This document shows positions 1 through 8,035 of a stretch of 64,000 nucleotides of DNA, in pieces. Source of the DNA: Chryseobacterium sp. KACC 21268 (lineage in GTDB: Bacteria; Bacteroidota; Bacteroidia; Flavobacteriales; Weeksellaceae); contig CP117875.1 of assembly GCA_028736075.1 (NCBI GenBank), positions 2,976,001 to 3,040,000 of the forward strand, given 5' to 3'. Under the pieces are notes generated by a model. That model was not told the origin of the DNA. It worked only from the letters and a program-made list of their open reading frames with translations, and did not search any database. How positions within the stretch are numbered: position 1 is the first letter of the stretch; each line of letters starts with the position of its first letter. A program made the translations under genes and the position numbers.

Positions 1-49
1 TAAATTACGTACGGGAAAATCAAGTCTCTGCCGTATAAGAGCAAAATCA

Positions 50-493
50 ATGAAATTTAATATAGTCAACGAGATAAAATTAAGCTATTCGAGAAAAGGA
101 AATTCTGAAAAATTAGTCGGTAGTTCACGTGATGCCGTGGATGTGTTCCGTCAGCACTTTGACCATGATGAAATGGACTACAGAGAATCTTTTTTTGCCC
201 TATATTTAAATCAGACTCACAAGGTCTTAGGGATAAGGAAAATTTCTGAATCGGGAATTTCTTCTACGGTAGTCGATGTTCGCATCATTATGCAGGCGGC
301 ACTCCTTTGTAATGCTTCGGCTGTGATATTAGCACATAATCATCCATCAGGGAATTTGAAACCTTCTGCTGAAGATCTGAAAATTACGCAGAGCATAAAA
401 AGTGCGTCTGAATTTCTAAACATCAAATTACTCGATCATTGCATTCTGACATCAACGGGCTATCTATCATTTGCTGATGATGGTCATTTATAA
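50..493 (+). CDS. radC: RadC-like JAB domain protein (ICE type)
   Basis: A 147-residue JAB/MPN-fold protein of the RadC family. The metal-binding signature is visible as AHNHPSGNLKPSAED at about residues 95-109, followed by LLDHCILT, the usual RadC C-terminal pattern. It is short because it lacks the N-terminal helix-hairpin-helix region of chromosomal RadC. This short form is typical of Bacteroidetes conjugative elements, where it often sits near the end of the tra region. Its biochemical role is not established; the fold suggests a zinc-dependent hydrolase or a DNA-related accessory function. Its presence here, followed by cargo and then traQ, supports assigning the left of the window to the ICE. 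Confidence 0.88.
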   Translation: MKFNIVNEIKLSYSRKGNSEKLVGSSRDAVDVFRQHFDHDEMDYRESFFALYLNQTHKVLGIRKISESGISSTVVDVRIIMQAALLCNASAVILAHNHPSGNLKPSAEDLKITQSIKSASEFLNIKLLDHCILTSTGYLSFADDGHL

Positions 494-1217
494 ATGAATT
501 TATATTAATGGCAAAATTCACGGCAATATTTTTATTGTCGTGTATTTTCAGATCGGGCGAAAAGACAATTCCTTCCGGTGGTCGGAAACATCTTTTCGCA
601 CTATATATTGATACAACTCTTATGATCGCCCCTCAAAAGACCAGCTGCAACATAACAGTTGTGAGCTTTTGCAGATTTTCATTTTTAATTAAATCTGTGC
701 TGTCAATATTCAATATTGATGGACGAAGTTTTGACTGGAAGTAATACTAAAAAAAGCACTTATGAGATTTTAGAAACAGTCAGCGCAATTTACTATTATG
801 CTAAATCTTACTTAACAAATTTCCATTGAATTAAGACATAACAAATTATTACTACATAAGAACAAAATATGATTATTTTGATGGTCTAAATCCTTTAAAT
901 TTACCATTAGTCTCTCAAGAGGCCTTAATAATAGCGGTAGAATTCCCTAATTTCACTAATTGCCGTTTCTTTGTCAGCATCATTTTTATTTGCAATCTCT
1001 TGTTAGAACTTACATATGTATATAATTTTTTACAACAAAGACAAAATCCAATATTATACAATGATAAGATTATAGCTTTAAATGTACACATGTGATAATT
1101 AAACAAACAATTTCATATAGATATTTGGTCAATTAAGAAATTTTATTTAATTTTAGACAAAACAAAATATTACTTTATAGATTCAAAAAGTAAGAAAAAC
1201 TGAAAACCACTTAACCA
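494..1217. other. Intergenic, no convincing gene
   Basis: About 720 bases, AT-rich. I see no ORF with recognisable protein features and no RNA gene. Just before the following pseudogene, AGTAAGA (1189-1195) could be a decayed copy of the leader motif found before the intact peptide genes. Confidence 0.5.
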
Positions 1218-1374
1218 ATGAAAAACTTAAAAAAAACTTTCTCGAGAAATTCTCAAGAGTATCTATGGAAGATATGGACCTTGTACTCCGCTTGCTTGCT
1301 ACCTTACGAATTTGAGACGTCCGGCAAGCTGCATACAAACGATTCTTCTATGTATTGTAGTTCCGCAGTTATAA
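1218..1374 (+). pseudogene. Frameshifted bacteriocin-like peptide gene
   Basis: The start matches the leader of the downstream peptide genes (MKNLKK), but the A-run at 1229-1236 contains one base too many. In frame 0 the product becomes an unrelated 53-residue peptide ending at 1379. Skipping one A restores MKNLKKLSREILKSIYGR followed by a short tail with four cysteines (PCTPLACYL, then SC and LC), ending at the TAA at 1372-1374. This closely matches the LSRE-LKSI leader of the intact genes, with GR replacing the usual GG. I read it as a dead or slippage-switched member of the peptide family. The leader motif seen before the other copies is not intact here. Confidence 0.72.
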
Positions 1375-1388
1375 TTTAAATGATCCAC

Positions 1389-1429
1389 GCCCACCCTAAT
1401 ACTAGTAATATTTAAGGTTGGGCATTTTT
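1389..1429 (+). terminator. Rho-independent terminator
   Basis: Arms GCCCACCCT (1389-1397) and AGGTTGGGC (1415-1423) pair with one mismatch and are followed by ATTTTTAT. It lies between the frameshifted peptide gene and the oxidoreductase gene. Confidence 0.6.
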
Positions 1430-1452
1430 ATGTTAAATTAAAACATTACCAT

Positions 1453-2955
1453 ATGCAATTCAGTCATCTACTGGGAAAGCTCAAACTCAACCAACAAGAA
1501 TTTATATTTCAATTTCAATCTCATCCTCAACATCCCTCAGCACTTGCATTCAGCGATACGCTAAATTTTATGGGTCTTAAAAATGATGCTTATGAATTGG
1601 ATAAGGATTTTTGGGGGGAATTACCCGCCGAGTTCATTACCATTTATAATAACAATTTTACTTTGGTAAAAATGGAAGATGAACTTTACAGGACTTTTTC
1701 CGATAATACTCAAGTTATCACAAAAGATACTCTTTATAAAAGTTCTTCCAATTTTATTTTGCTATTCGAAAATGAAGAAAAAAATAACGTTAATAAGAAA
1801 ATTAACTATCAATATCTCATTTTATTTTCATTAGGACTTTTGCTGATCTATTCATTTTTACAACTAAAATGGTATGAGGGAATATTCAATACACTTTCAA
1901 TAATTGGTATCTACATATCTCTCGAATTGTTCAGTGAAAAATTTGGATATGACTCAAATGTAATTAATAATATTTGTGGAGCAACCACTGCCAAAACACA
2001 AACATCCTGTGCGAAGATTGTTGACTCGGACAAGACTGATATTTCGGGTTTAAAACTTTCCGACCTTAGTTTAATTTACTTTACAGGACTTTTAATGATC
2101 GGAATTTTTCTGCCTTCAACAGGGCTTGTACTAAAAATAGCTTCTGGAATATCATTTTTTGTCATCCTCTATTCACTTTATGTACAGATATTAGTTGAAA
2201 AAATCTTTTGTAGAATATGTTTTATTATTAACACATTATTGATTTTGCAAATCTGTTTAAGCAATATTTACTTCACTAATTGGATATCTGGAGGTACTCT
2301 ATTCTTAAGTGTTTTGGCAATGGGAACATCATTTATTACATTATCATTCATCAATACTATATTGAAGGAAAAGCTTGAATATCATAAAGCAAGTATAAAA
2401 CATTTAAAATTCAAAAGAGATTATGAAATATTCAGAAGAGAACTTTTGGATCATGAAAAAATCACTTTTATTAATAAAAGGATGTTTTTTTTAGGAAATA
2501 AAGAAGCAAAACTTCATATTTCCCTAATATCAAATCCCTACTGTGGCTTTTGCAGAGACGCCCATAAGATCTTAGAAAAACTTTTGCAACAGTATCCAGA
2601 TGATGTCTCTGCCCAAATTCGTTTCAATTATTCTGCAAAAATAGAAGACAAAAATTTTACAAATCTCATCAACGACTTTGTGTACATTTATACAAGTAGC
2701 AAGAATCACTTGTTAGAAGCAGTTGACAACTGGTTTGAAAACCGTAGTGAGAAAAAAATTAGATTACAATATAACCCCGAAGGTGAAATTTCAGACTTGA
2801 CCGAAATCAATGAAACCAATCTCGAAAATGAAATTAAGGGCTTTAATTTCACACCTATATTTTTGATTAACGGTTATCAATTACCAAAAAAATATGACCG
2901 CGAAGAGATATTTTATTTTATTGACGATCTTTTGGAAGAGGAAAATATATGGTGA
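1453..2955 (+). CDS. C39-like / VKOR / thioredoxin-fold membrane oxidoreductase
   Basis: A 500-residue fusion. Residues 1-110 resemble a peptidase C39 domain (HPQHPSALAFSDTLNFMG) but lack the catalytic cysteine. Next comes a multi-helix membrane region of the vitamin K epoxide reductase family, with a cysteine pair around CGATTAKTQTSC (about 176-187) and the CxxC pair CRIC (about 253-256). The C-terminal part is a thioredoxin/DsbA-like domain with NPYCGFCRDAHKIL (CxxC near residues 363-367). VKOR-thioredoxin fusions make disulfides outside the cytoplasm and recycle through quinone. Here the gene opens a cluster of cysteine-rich exported peptides, so it probably oxidises them; the inactive C39-like domain may bind their leaders. 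The domain assignment is strong; the substrate is inferred from context. Confidence 0.85.
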   Translation: MQFSHLLGKLKLNQQEFIFQFQSHPQHPSALAFSDTLNFMGLKNDAYELDKDFWGELPAEFITIYNNNFTLVKMEDELYRTFSDNTQVITKDTLYKSSSNFILLFENEEKNNVNKKINYQYLILFSLGLLLIYSFLQLKWYEGIFNTLSIIGIYISLELFSEKFGYDSNVINNICGATTAKTQTSCAKIVDSDKTDISGLKLSDLSLIYFTGLLMIGIFLPSTGLVLKIASGISFFVILYSLYVQILVEKIFCRICFIINTLLILQICLSNIYFTNWISGGTLFLSVLAMGTSFITLSFINTILKEKLEYHKASIKHLKFKRDYEIFRRELLDHEKITFINKRMFFLGNKEAKLHISLISNPYCGFCRDAHKILEKLLQQYPDDVSAQIRFNYSAKIEDKNFTNLINDFVYIYTSSKNHLLEAVDNWFENRSEKKIRLQYNPEGEISDLTEINETNLENEIKGFNFTPIFLINGYQLPKKYDREEIFYFIDDLLEEENIW

Positions 2956-3005
2956 TTTATGTTGAAATCTGAACATAAATATATAATCCAAAAAAAACAG
3001 CGGAG

Positions 3006-3028
3006 TCCGAAAAGCTTATAGAGTAGGA
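3006..3028 (+). promoter_or_regulatory. Conserved leader motif, copy 1
   Basis: TCCGAAAAG ... AGAGTAGGA, 23 nt, with 21 nt between its end and the ATG at 3050. The outer arms TCC/GGA can pair and enclose GAA opposite AGTA, the consensus of a bulged-G (loop E) internal loop. Confidence 0.75.
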
Positions 3029-3049
3029 ATATTAAAAAGCATTTAAAAC

Positions 3050-3256
3050 ATGAAAAATCTCAAAAAACTGTCAAGAGAGGATTTAAAATCAATGGTAGGT
3101 AGCGGAGCACAATCTGCTTGCGTTGCTGGCTGCTCAGATGGAACAATGGTATCTATTACTTGTGGCGGCCTTTGCGCTGCACAAGATGGAGTTGGCGTTT
3201 CATGCTCAACAGGAGGTTCAAAGGCTTGCCCAAAGGTTATCGATCCCCAAGGTTAA
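3050..3256 (+). CDS. Bacteriocin-like exported peptide precursor, six Cys
   Basis: A 68-residue precursor. The leader MKNLKKLSREDLKSMVGSG matches the double-glycine-type leader shared by the cluster, though the expected GG is written GSG, so the cleavage point is less certain than in the paralogues. The mature region is rich in Gly, Ser and Ala and has six cysteines (CVAGC, TCGGLC, SC, AC), an even number that allows complete disulfide pairing. It follows the oxidoreductase gene and carries the conserved leader motif at 3006-3028. Processing is expected by the C39 domain of the ABC exporter at 5752. The activity of the mature peptide (toxin, signal or other) cannot be told from sequence. Confidence 0.85.
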   Translation: MKNLKKLSREDLKSMVGSGAQSACVAGCSDGTMVSITCGGLCAAQDGVGVSCSTGGSKACPKVIDPQG

Positions 3257-3262
3257 TAATTT

Positions 3263-3326
3263 AAACAATCTTTAAAGCTACCATTTTTTTAAAATTTTGG
3301 TTCGATATCAACTTTAAAGATTGTTT
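3263..3326 (+). terminator. Hairpin with 15-bp perfect stem, probable terminator
   Basis: AAACAATCTTTAAAG (3263-3277) and CTTTAAAGATTGTTT (3312-3326) are perfectly complementary around a 34-nt loop. The 3' arm ends in TTT and is followed by TATAATT. It separates the first peptide gene from the GLPGLI gene. Confidence 0.5.
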
Positions 3327-3370
3327 TATAATTAGGTTCAAAAAACCATGTTTTTTATGAAATATTAATT

Positions 3371-4207
3371 ATGAAAACTTTTATTTTTTGTTTATTGATT
3401 ATCATGCCTGTAACTTGTCATTCACAATTTTACAGATTTATATACGAATATTCCTTTGTTAAGGATACAATTTCGCAGAAGAAATTTTCGATGCGATATT
3501 ATTTAGATATTTCTCCACAAAAAGTAAAATTTTATAATGAAGAGCTTTATCATCTAGACTCGATTCAGAAACTAACCAAGGAAACAACCTCAATGACAGT
3601 ACCTGCATCAGTTATGGTAGAAAGAATGCTTGGTTCAGATGAAAATATGGCCTATAAATTTATCGACAGCGATTACTATAAGATAAAATCGAAGGACAAA
3701 TTACGTTGGAATATTGATTCAGAAACTAAAATATATAATAATTTCCCTCTTCAAAAAGCTAATACGAAATATGGTGGAAGACTTTGGACCGCATGGTTTT
3801 GTAAGGATATAATTATTTCAGAAGGTCCGTACAAATTTAGGGGATTGCCAGGTTTAATTTTTGAAATCGAAGATGTAGAAGGAAATTTTAAGTTTAAACT
3901 CGTAGAAGTTCGTAAAATAAGTTCTGAATATAATACAGAAAATATTTTGGAATCTAATTTTGGAAAAAAGGCATTGGCTGTCTCTGTTGAAAAATATAAT
4001 AAAATACTAATCGATGCATATAATAATCCTTTTTCAGAACTTAGAACAAAAATGGAAATGGGAGAAGATTTTACATTATCAATCTATGGAAAACAAATAA
4101 AAACAGTAAAAGATTTGGATAGCATAAAGAGATTGAGGCAATCGGATATTAGAAAAAATTACAATCCAATAGAATTGGATAAAGCTGTAAAGTATAATTC
4201 TAAATAA
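3371..4207 (+). CDS. GLPGLI family secreted protein
   Basis: A 278-residue protein with an N-terminal signal peptide (hydrophobic FIFCLLIIMPVTCHSQ) and the family-defining motif GPYKFRGLPGLIFEIED near residue 155. GLPGLI proteins are common secreted or periplasmic proteins of Bacteroidetes with no established function. They are frequently found beside peptide export or TonB-receptor loci. Here it sits between the first and second exported peptide genes on the same strand, so it may belong to the locus, but no specific role can be read from the sequence. A second member of the family is at 20823-21632. Confidence 0.85.
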   Translation: MKTFIFCLLIIMPVTCHSQFYRFIYEYSFVKDTISQKKFSMRYYLDISPQKVKFYNEELYHLDSIQKLTKETTSMTVPASVMVERMLGSDENMAYKFIDSDYYKIKSKDKLRWNIDSETKIYNNFPLQKANTKYGGRLWTAWFCKDIIISEGPYKFRGLPGLIFEIEDVEGNFKFKLVEVRKISSEYNTENILESNFGKKALAVSVEKYNKILIDAYNNPFSELRTKMEMGEDFTLSIYGKQIKTVKDLDSIKRLRQSDIRKNYNPIELDKAVKYNSK

Positions 4208-4488
4208 ATAAAATACTATTACAAAGTGGAAATTTAAAAAAGATATATATGAATTTCGATAGCATCATTTTCCAGCTCAGAACGATAAACAGATTCCATT
4301 TTCAGCCCCAATCTCATTTGAAATACTCTTTTGCATTAGTATTTACTGCTAAGACTAATTAATGGGTTTTAAAAATTAAATATTTAATCTCAATAAAGCA
4401 TATTGTATTGAACTTGTTAGAAAAGTAAAAATGCACAGTAATTTTTGTCTAATTATTTACAGAAATAAAAATAAAAAAAATAGCGAAA

Positions 4489-4511
4489 TCCGAAAAGCTT
4501 ATAGAGTAGGA
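4489..4511 (+). promoter_or_regulatory. Conserved leader motif, copy 2
   Basis: TCCGAAAAG ... AGAGTAGGA, identical in 23 of 23 positions to copy 1. It lies 20 nt before the ATG at 4532. Confidence 0.75.
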
Positions 4512-4531
4512 AAAAATAACAAATATTTTAT

Positions 4532-4684
4532 ATGAAAAATTTAAAAAAAATCTCAAGAGATGATTTAAAATCAATCAAAGGTGGTGCTCCTATTAATTCT
4601 TGTAAAGCCTACCCTGCCTTATGGTGTTATGATCCTTGTGGTACATGCGTTAGATGCAATACCGTACATTGGGCAGACTGTTAA
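4532..4684 (+). CDS. Bacteriocin-like exported peptide precursor, six Cys
   Basis: A 50-residue ORF. The leader MKNLKKISRDDLKSIKGG ends in a canonical double glycine, giving a mature peptide of about 32 residues that begins APINSCKAYPALW. It contains six cysteines (SC, WC, PCGTC, RC, DC at the very end). The gene is preceded at constant distance by the conserved leader motif. The leader codons contain a run of eight A residues, the same kind of tract that is frameshifted in the pseudogene at 1218. Expected route: cleavage after GG by the C39 exporter at 5752 and disulfide formation outside the cytoplasm. Function of the mature peptide unknown. Confidence 0.85.
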   Translation: MKNLKKISRDDLKSIKGGAPINSCKAYPALWCYDPCGTCVRCNTVHWADC

Positions 4685-4842
4685 ATTGTACCAATACCGC
4701 AATTATTTGTAGACCACTTTAGCAGTCTATTTATCACAAATTTCGACCTTACGTCGTATGGTGATTTACAAATATGTGTCAGACTGAAACAGGTATTAAA
4801 ACCTGTCATAGACAAAAGGCGTGTATTTATAAAACAGCGGAA

Positions 4843-4865
4843 TCCGAAAAGCTTATAGAGTAGGA
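4843..4865 (+). promoter_or_regulatory. Conserved leader motif, copy 3
   Basis: TCCGAAAAG ... AGAGTAGGA, identical to copy 1, preceded by ACAGCGGAA. It lies 20 nt before the ATG at 4886. Confidence 0.75.
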
Positions 4866-4885
4866 AAACCAAAGCAAAATTTTAT

Positions 4886-5080
4886 ATGAAAAAATTAAAA
4901 AAAATCTCGAGAGAAGGTCTAAAAGAAATTAGTGGCGGTGCGCCTACTCAACCGGGCGACTGGATGTGTGAACCAGGTAAGAAACAAGCAAGATGCGTTG
5001 ATCCTGTTACTGGAGCAACATCGTGGCAATGTACAGCAAATGGTGATCCTAGATTGTGTCTGAGAGTTGTACCAATTTAA
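4886..5080 (+). CDS. Bacteriocin-like exported peptide precursor, four Cys (paralogue A)
   Basis: A 64-residue precursor. The leader MKKLKKISREGLKEISGG ends in double glycine, and the mature part starts APTQPGDWMCEPGKK. Four cysteines occur in the order MC, RC, QC, LC. The core pattern RCxDPxxGAxxWQC and the ending LCLRVV are shared almost exactly with the next gene (5173), so the two are tandem duplicates. The conserved leader motif precedes it. Charge and cysteine spacing suggest a compact, two-disulfide peptide. Function unknown. Confidence 0.85.
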   Translation: MKKLKKISREGLKEISGGAPTQPGDWMCEPGKKQARCVDPVTGATSWQCTANGDPRLCLRVVPI

Positions 5081-5129
5081 AAGCATTCTATCTAAAAAAA
5101 TATGAATTATTAAAAGTAAAATAGCAGAA

Positions 5130-5152
5130 TCCGAAAAGCTTATAGAGTAGGA
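5130..5152 (+). promoter_or_regulatory. Conserved leader motif, copy 4
   Basis: TCCGAAAAG ... AGAGTAGGA, identical to copy 1. It lies 20 nt before the ATG at 5173. Confidence 0.75.
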
Positions 5153-5172
5153 AGACAAAATAAATATTTAAC

Positions 5173-5364
5173 ATGAAAAATCTAAAAAAAATATCCAGAG
5201 AGAACTTAAAATCTTTTTCTGGAGGAGCACCAACTGTTCCTGTCTTAATTTGCCCGCCATTGACATCACAAGTGAGATGTTTTGACCCTTACAATGGAGC
5301 GGTTACATGGCAATGCACCAAGAATGGAGACCCAATGTTTTGTCTGCGACTTGTAGAGCTATAA
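5173..5364 (+). CDS. Bacteriocin-like exported peptide precursor, four Cys (paralogue B)
   Basis: A 63-residue precursor. The leader MKNLKKISRENLKSFSGG ends in double glycine. The mature part has four cysteines in the same positions as paralogue A (IC, RC, QC, FC), and shares RCFDPYNGAVTWQC and the ending FCLRLVEL. The N-terminal part of the mature peptide (PVLICPPLTS) differs from paralogue A, so divergence is concentrated between the leader and the second cysteine. Preceded by the leader motif and followed by a terminator at 5392. Function unknown. Confidence 0.85.
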   Translation: MKNLKKISRENLKSFSGGAPTVPVLICPPLTSQVRCFDPYNGAVTWQCTKNGDPMFCLRLVEL

Positions 5365-5391
5365 GAGACAAATTTATTCGATACTATACTG

Positions 5392-5419
5392 AATAAGGCA
5401 GGATTTACTGCCTTATTTT
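5392..5419 (+). terminator. Rho-independent terminator
   Basis: AATAAGGCAG (5392-5401), loop GATTTA, CTGCCTTATT (5408-5417), then TTC. A perfect 10-bp stem after paralogue B. Confidence 0.7.
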
Positions 5420-5461
5420 CTAATACATTTTTATATTTAACCTTACTAGATAATAGAGGAA

Positions 5462-5484
5462 GCTGTAAAGCTTACGTAGTGAGA
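5462..5484 (+). promoter_or_regulatory. Divergent copy of the leader motif, copy 5
   Basis: GCTGTAAAG ... GTAGTGAGA aligns without gaps over 23 positions to copy 1 and lies 21 nt before the ATG at 5506. The inner C-G pair is replaced by T-A, a compensatory change. The GAA/AGTA core has drifted to GTA/AGTG. Confidence 0.5.
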
Positions 5485-5505
5485 TAACCAAAACAAATAT
5501 TTTAT

Positions 5506-5682
5506 ATGAAAAATTTAAAAAAATTAACAAGAGAAAAATTGAGAGAAATTAAGGGTGGAGATGACCCTATATCGTTAGACTGCGGCGGTCAGACATGCTA
5601 TGCAACTGAATATTGCAGACAAGACTGTTATGGTGGTTTATTTTGCGCTCGAAAGGGCGTTGTATATCCTCCTTGTAGTTAA
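5506..5682 (+). CDS. Bacteriocin-like exported peptide precursor, six Cys
   Basis: A 58-residue ORF: leader MKNLKKLTREKLREIKGG, then a mature region starting DDPISLDCGGQTC. It has six cysteines (DC, TC, YC, DC, FC, PC) and ends CS. The leader matches the other members at MKNLKK-TRE-L-IKGG. It carries the most divergent leader motif of the cluster. It is followed by a 13-bp perfect hairpin and then the ABC exporter, so it is the last peptide gene before the exporter. Function unknown. Confidence 0.83.
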   Translation: MKNLKKLTREKLREIKGGDDPISLDCGGQTCYATEYCRQDCYGGLFCARKGVVYPPCS

Positions 5683-5698
5683 TATAATTTGTAACAAA

Positions 5699-5729
5699 AT
5701 CAGTTGTTATTATTTTAATAACAACTGAT
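5699..5729 (+). terminator. 13-bp perfect hairpin upstream of exporter
   Basis: ATCAGTTGTTATT (5699-5711), loop ATTTT, AATAACAACTGAT (5717-5729). No T-tract follows directly, so it may be an attenuator or an RNA-stability element between the peptide gene and the exporter rather than a full terminator. Confidence 0.5.
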
Positions 5730-5751
5730 TATCGTAAATATTTCCAACGAC

Positions 5752-7944
5752 TTGAAAAGTTTCCCATTCTACCCTCAACCAGATATTAAAGACTGCGGTC
5801 CAACTTGTATCCGAATTATCTCAAAATATTATGGCAAAAACATTGCCTTACAGCAGATTCGTGACCTATCAGAAACTACAAGAGAAGGAAGTAGTCTACT
5901 TGGACTAAGTGATGCGGCAGAAAATATAGGATTTCGTTCTTTAGGTGTTCAAGTCGATTTTACCACTTTATCTGAAGAAGTTCCATTGCCGTGTATTGTC
6001 CACTGGAATAAACAGCATTTCGTTGTAGTATATAAAATTGAAAAAGCTGAAAAAGTATTCATATCTGATCCCAGCTATGGACTAATAACCTATACCAAAA
6101 ATGAATTTATAAAAAGTTGGATTGGAGAAGATGCCACCGAAGACACAGAAGAAGGTATAGCTCTCATTCTGGAAACAACGCCGGCGTTTTACAGAAACGA
6201 ATTTGATAACCGAGAGAGTAAAGCCAGCCTCTCATTTCTTTTTAAATACCTTTTAAAGTATAAACCTCTTGTCCTTCAATTGGCAGTTGGTCTATTGGCA
6301 GGAAGTTCAATGTCATTAATTCTACCTTTCTTAACACAGAGCATTGTAGATGTCGGTATTCAGAATCAAGACCTGAATTTTATCTATTTGGTATTGCTGG
6401 CGCAAGTGATGCTATTTCTGGGAAGGACTGGCATAGAGGTTATTCGAAGCTGGATTCTTCTTCATCTTTCAACAAGAATAAATATTTCTATTATTTCTGA
6501 CTTCTTTATTAAGCTGATGAAATTACCCATCAGTTTTTTTGACACAAGAATGACCGGGGATATCATGCAACGGATCAATGATCATCATCGCATAGAGCAA
6601 CTGCTTACAAACTCGTCTTTGAACACACTTTTTTCACTTGTTAATCTGATCATTTTCAGCGTTGTTTTACTGCTTTATGATTACAGATTATTTTTTGTAT
6701 ATCTTATTGGTGCAGTATTGTATATAGCCTGGATTACATTTTTTTTAAAAAAAAGAAAAGAGTTGGATTATAAGAGATTTTCGCAAGTTTCTCAGGAACA
6801 AAGCAAAGTAATTGAGATAGTCAATGGAATGCAAGAGATCAAAATGCATAACGCCGAAAAGAAGAAACGATGGGATTGGGAATTTTTACAGGTAAAACTA
6901 TTTAAGATCCAGATTAAGTCTCTTTCTTTGGAGCAGTGGCAATCAGTCGGAGGAAATTTCATTAATCAGGTAAAAGATATTCTTGTTAGCTTTCTCTCTG
7001 CAAAATTGGTATTAAGCGGCAATCTCACTTTGGGTATGATGCTTTCAGTACAATATATCATTGGTCAATTGAACAGTCCTTTACTCCAGTTGGTAGATTT
7101 TATCCGCCAAACACAAGATGCAAAGATATCTTTGGAAAGATTAGGAGAAATCCATGATAAAGAAGACGAAGAAAACAAAGATGAACAATATGTAAGCGAC
7201 ATACCACAAGAAGATATTAAAATTGAAAATCTGACGTACCGATATTTAGGTTCAGATTCTTTCGTATTCGAAAATTTAAATCTTTCAATTCCCTATCGGA
7301 AAACTACTGCAATCGTAGGCGCTAGCGGAAGTGGGAAGACTACCCTTCTGAAATTATTGATGAAATTTTATGAACTGAATTCAGGTGATATAAAAGTTGG
7401 AAATACCAATCTAAAAAATATCTCGCCAAGAATCTGGCGTGATCACTGTGGCGTCGTAATGCAAGAAGGCTATGTGTTTAATGACACAATCGCACAAAAT
7501 ATTGCAGTGGGTGAAGACTATATAAATAAGCCTAAACTAAAGAAAGCAGTAGAGATTGCCAATATCAAAGATTTTATTGAAAAATTACCCTTAACCTACA
7601 ACACCAAGATAGGCAACGAGGGAGTTGGTATAAGTGGCGGTCAGAAACAAAGACTCTTCATTGCAAGAGCCGTATACAAGTCACCAGACTACATCTTTTT
7701 TGACGAAGCTACTTCTGCCCTTGATGCCAACAACGAAAAGACAATTATGGAAAATCTTGAACAATTCTTTAAAGGTAGAACAGCAATAATTATCGCACAT
7801 AGACTTTCTACTGTGAAGCATGCTGATAAAATAATTGTATTGGACAAGGGCAAAGTTGTAGAAGAGGGTAATCACAAAGAATTAGTTGCTTTGAAAGGTG
7901 AATATTACAGACTTGTCAAAAACCAGCTAGAACTAGGTAACTGA
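5752..7944 (+). CDS. Peptidase-containing ABC exporter (C39 bacteriocin type)
   Basis: A 730-residue protein with the full three-domain layout of double-glycine peptide exporters. The N-terminal C39 cysteine protease shows DCGPTC (catalytic Cys15), a His in KQHFVVVYK near residue 90 and DPSYG just after it. A membrane domain spans about 165-450. The C-terminal ATPase has Walker A GASGSGKTT (about 523), signature ISGGQKQR (about 627), Walker B IFFDEATSALD (about 650) and the H-loop AHRLST. It should cleave leaders after GG and export the peptides encoded on both sides. The start is an unusual TTG at 5752; no in-frame ATG fits the domain better. It needs an HlyD-type partner, present at 8609. 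Confidence 0.95.
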   Translation: MKSFPFYPQPDIKDCGPTCIRIISKYYGKNIALQQIRDLSETTREGSSLLGLSDAAENIGFRSLGVQVDFTTLSEEVPLPCIVHWNKQHFVVVYKIEKAEKVFISDPSYGLITYTKNEFIKSWIGEDATEDTEEGIALILETTPAFYRNEFDNRESKASLSFLFKYLLKYKPLVLQLAVGLLAGSSMSLILPFLTQSIVDVGIQNQDLNFIYLVLLAQVMLFLGRTGIEVIRSWILLHLSTRINISIISDFFIKLMKLPISFFDTRMTGDIMQRINDHHRIEQLLTNSSLNTLFSLVNLIIFSVVLLLYDYRLFFVYLIGAVLYIAWITFFLKKRKELDYKRFSQVSQEQSKVIEIVNGMQEIKMHNAEKKKRWDWEFLQVKLFKIQIKSLSLEQWQSVGGNFINQVKDILVSFLSAKLVLSGNLTLGMMLSVQYIIGQLNSPLLQLVDFIRQTQDAKISLERLGEIHDKEDEENKDEQYVSDIPQEDIKIENLTYRYLGSDSFVFENLNLSIPYRKTTAIVGASGSGKTTLLKLLMKFYELNSGDIKVGNTNLKNISPRIWRDHCGVVMQEGYVFNDTIAQNIAVGEDYINKPKLKKAVEIANIKDFIEKLPLTYNTKIGNEGVGISGGQKQRLFIARAVYKSPDYIFFDEATSALDANNEKTIMENLEQFFKGRTAIIIAHRLSTVKHADKIIVLDKGKVVEEGNHKELVALKGEYYRLVKNQLELGN

Positions 7945-7991
7945 TTCGTATAATTAAAAATTAATGTTAATTTAAATGAACAACAGCGGAA

Positions 7992-8014
7992 TCTGAAAAG
8001 CTTACAGAGTAAGA
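7992..8014 (+). promoter_or_regulatory. Conserved leader motif, copy 6 (compensatory change)
   Basis: TCTGAAAAG ... AGAGTAAGA. Relative to copy 1, the innermost arm pair C-G is changed to T-A on both sides, preserving pairing. It lies 21 nt before the ATG at 8036. Confidence 0.75.
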
Positions 8015-8035
8015 GAACCAAAAACAAAAATTTAT

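Noticed and set aside
508-744. 78-codon ORF after radC
   Set aside because: Composition is not protein-like, it shows no recognisable motif, and it lies in an otherwise empty interval; treated as chance.
915-1106. 63-codon minus-strand ORF
   Set aside because: Low-complexity AT-rich frame without motifs or neighbours.
3006-3028. AGTAGGA as a Shine-Dalgarno sequence
   Set aside because: It ends 20-21 nt before the start codon in all copies, too far for normal ribosome pairing.
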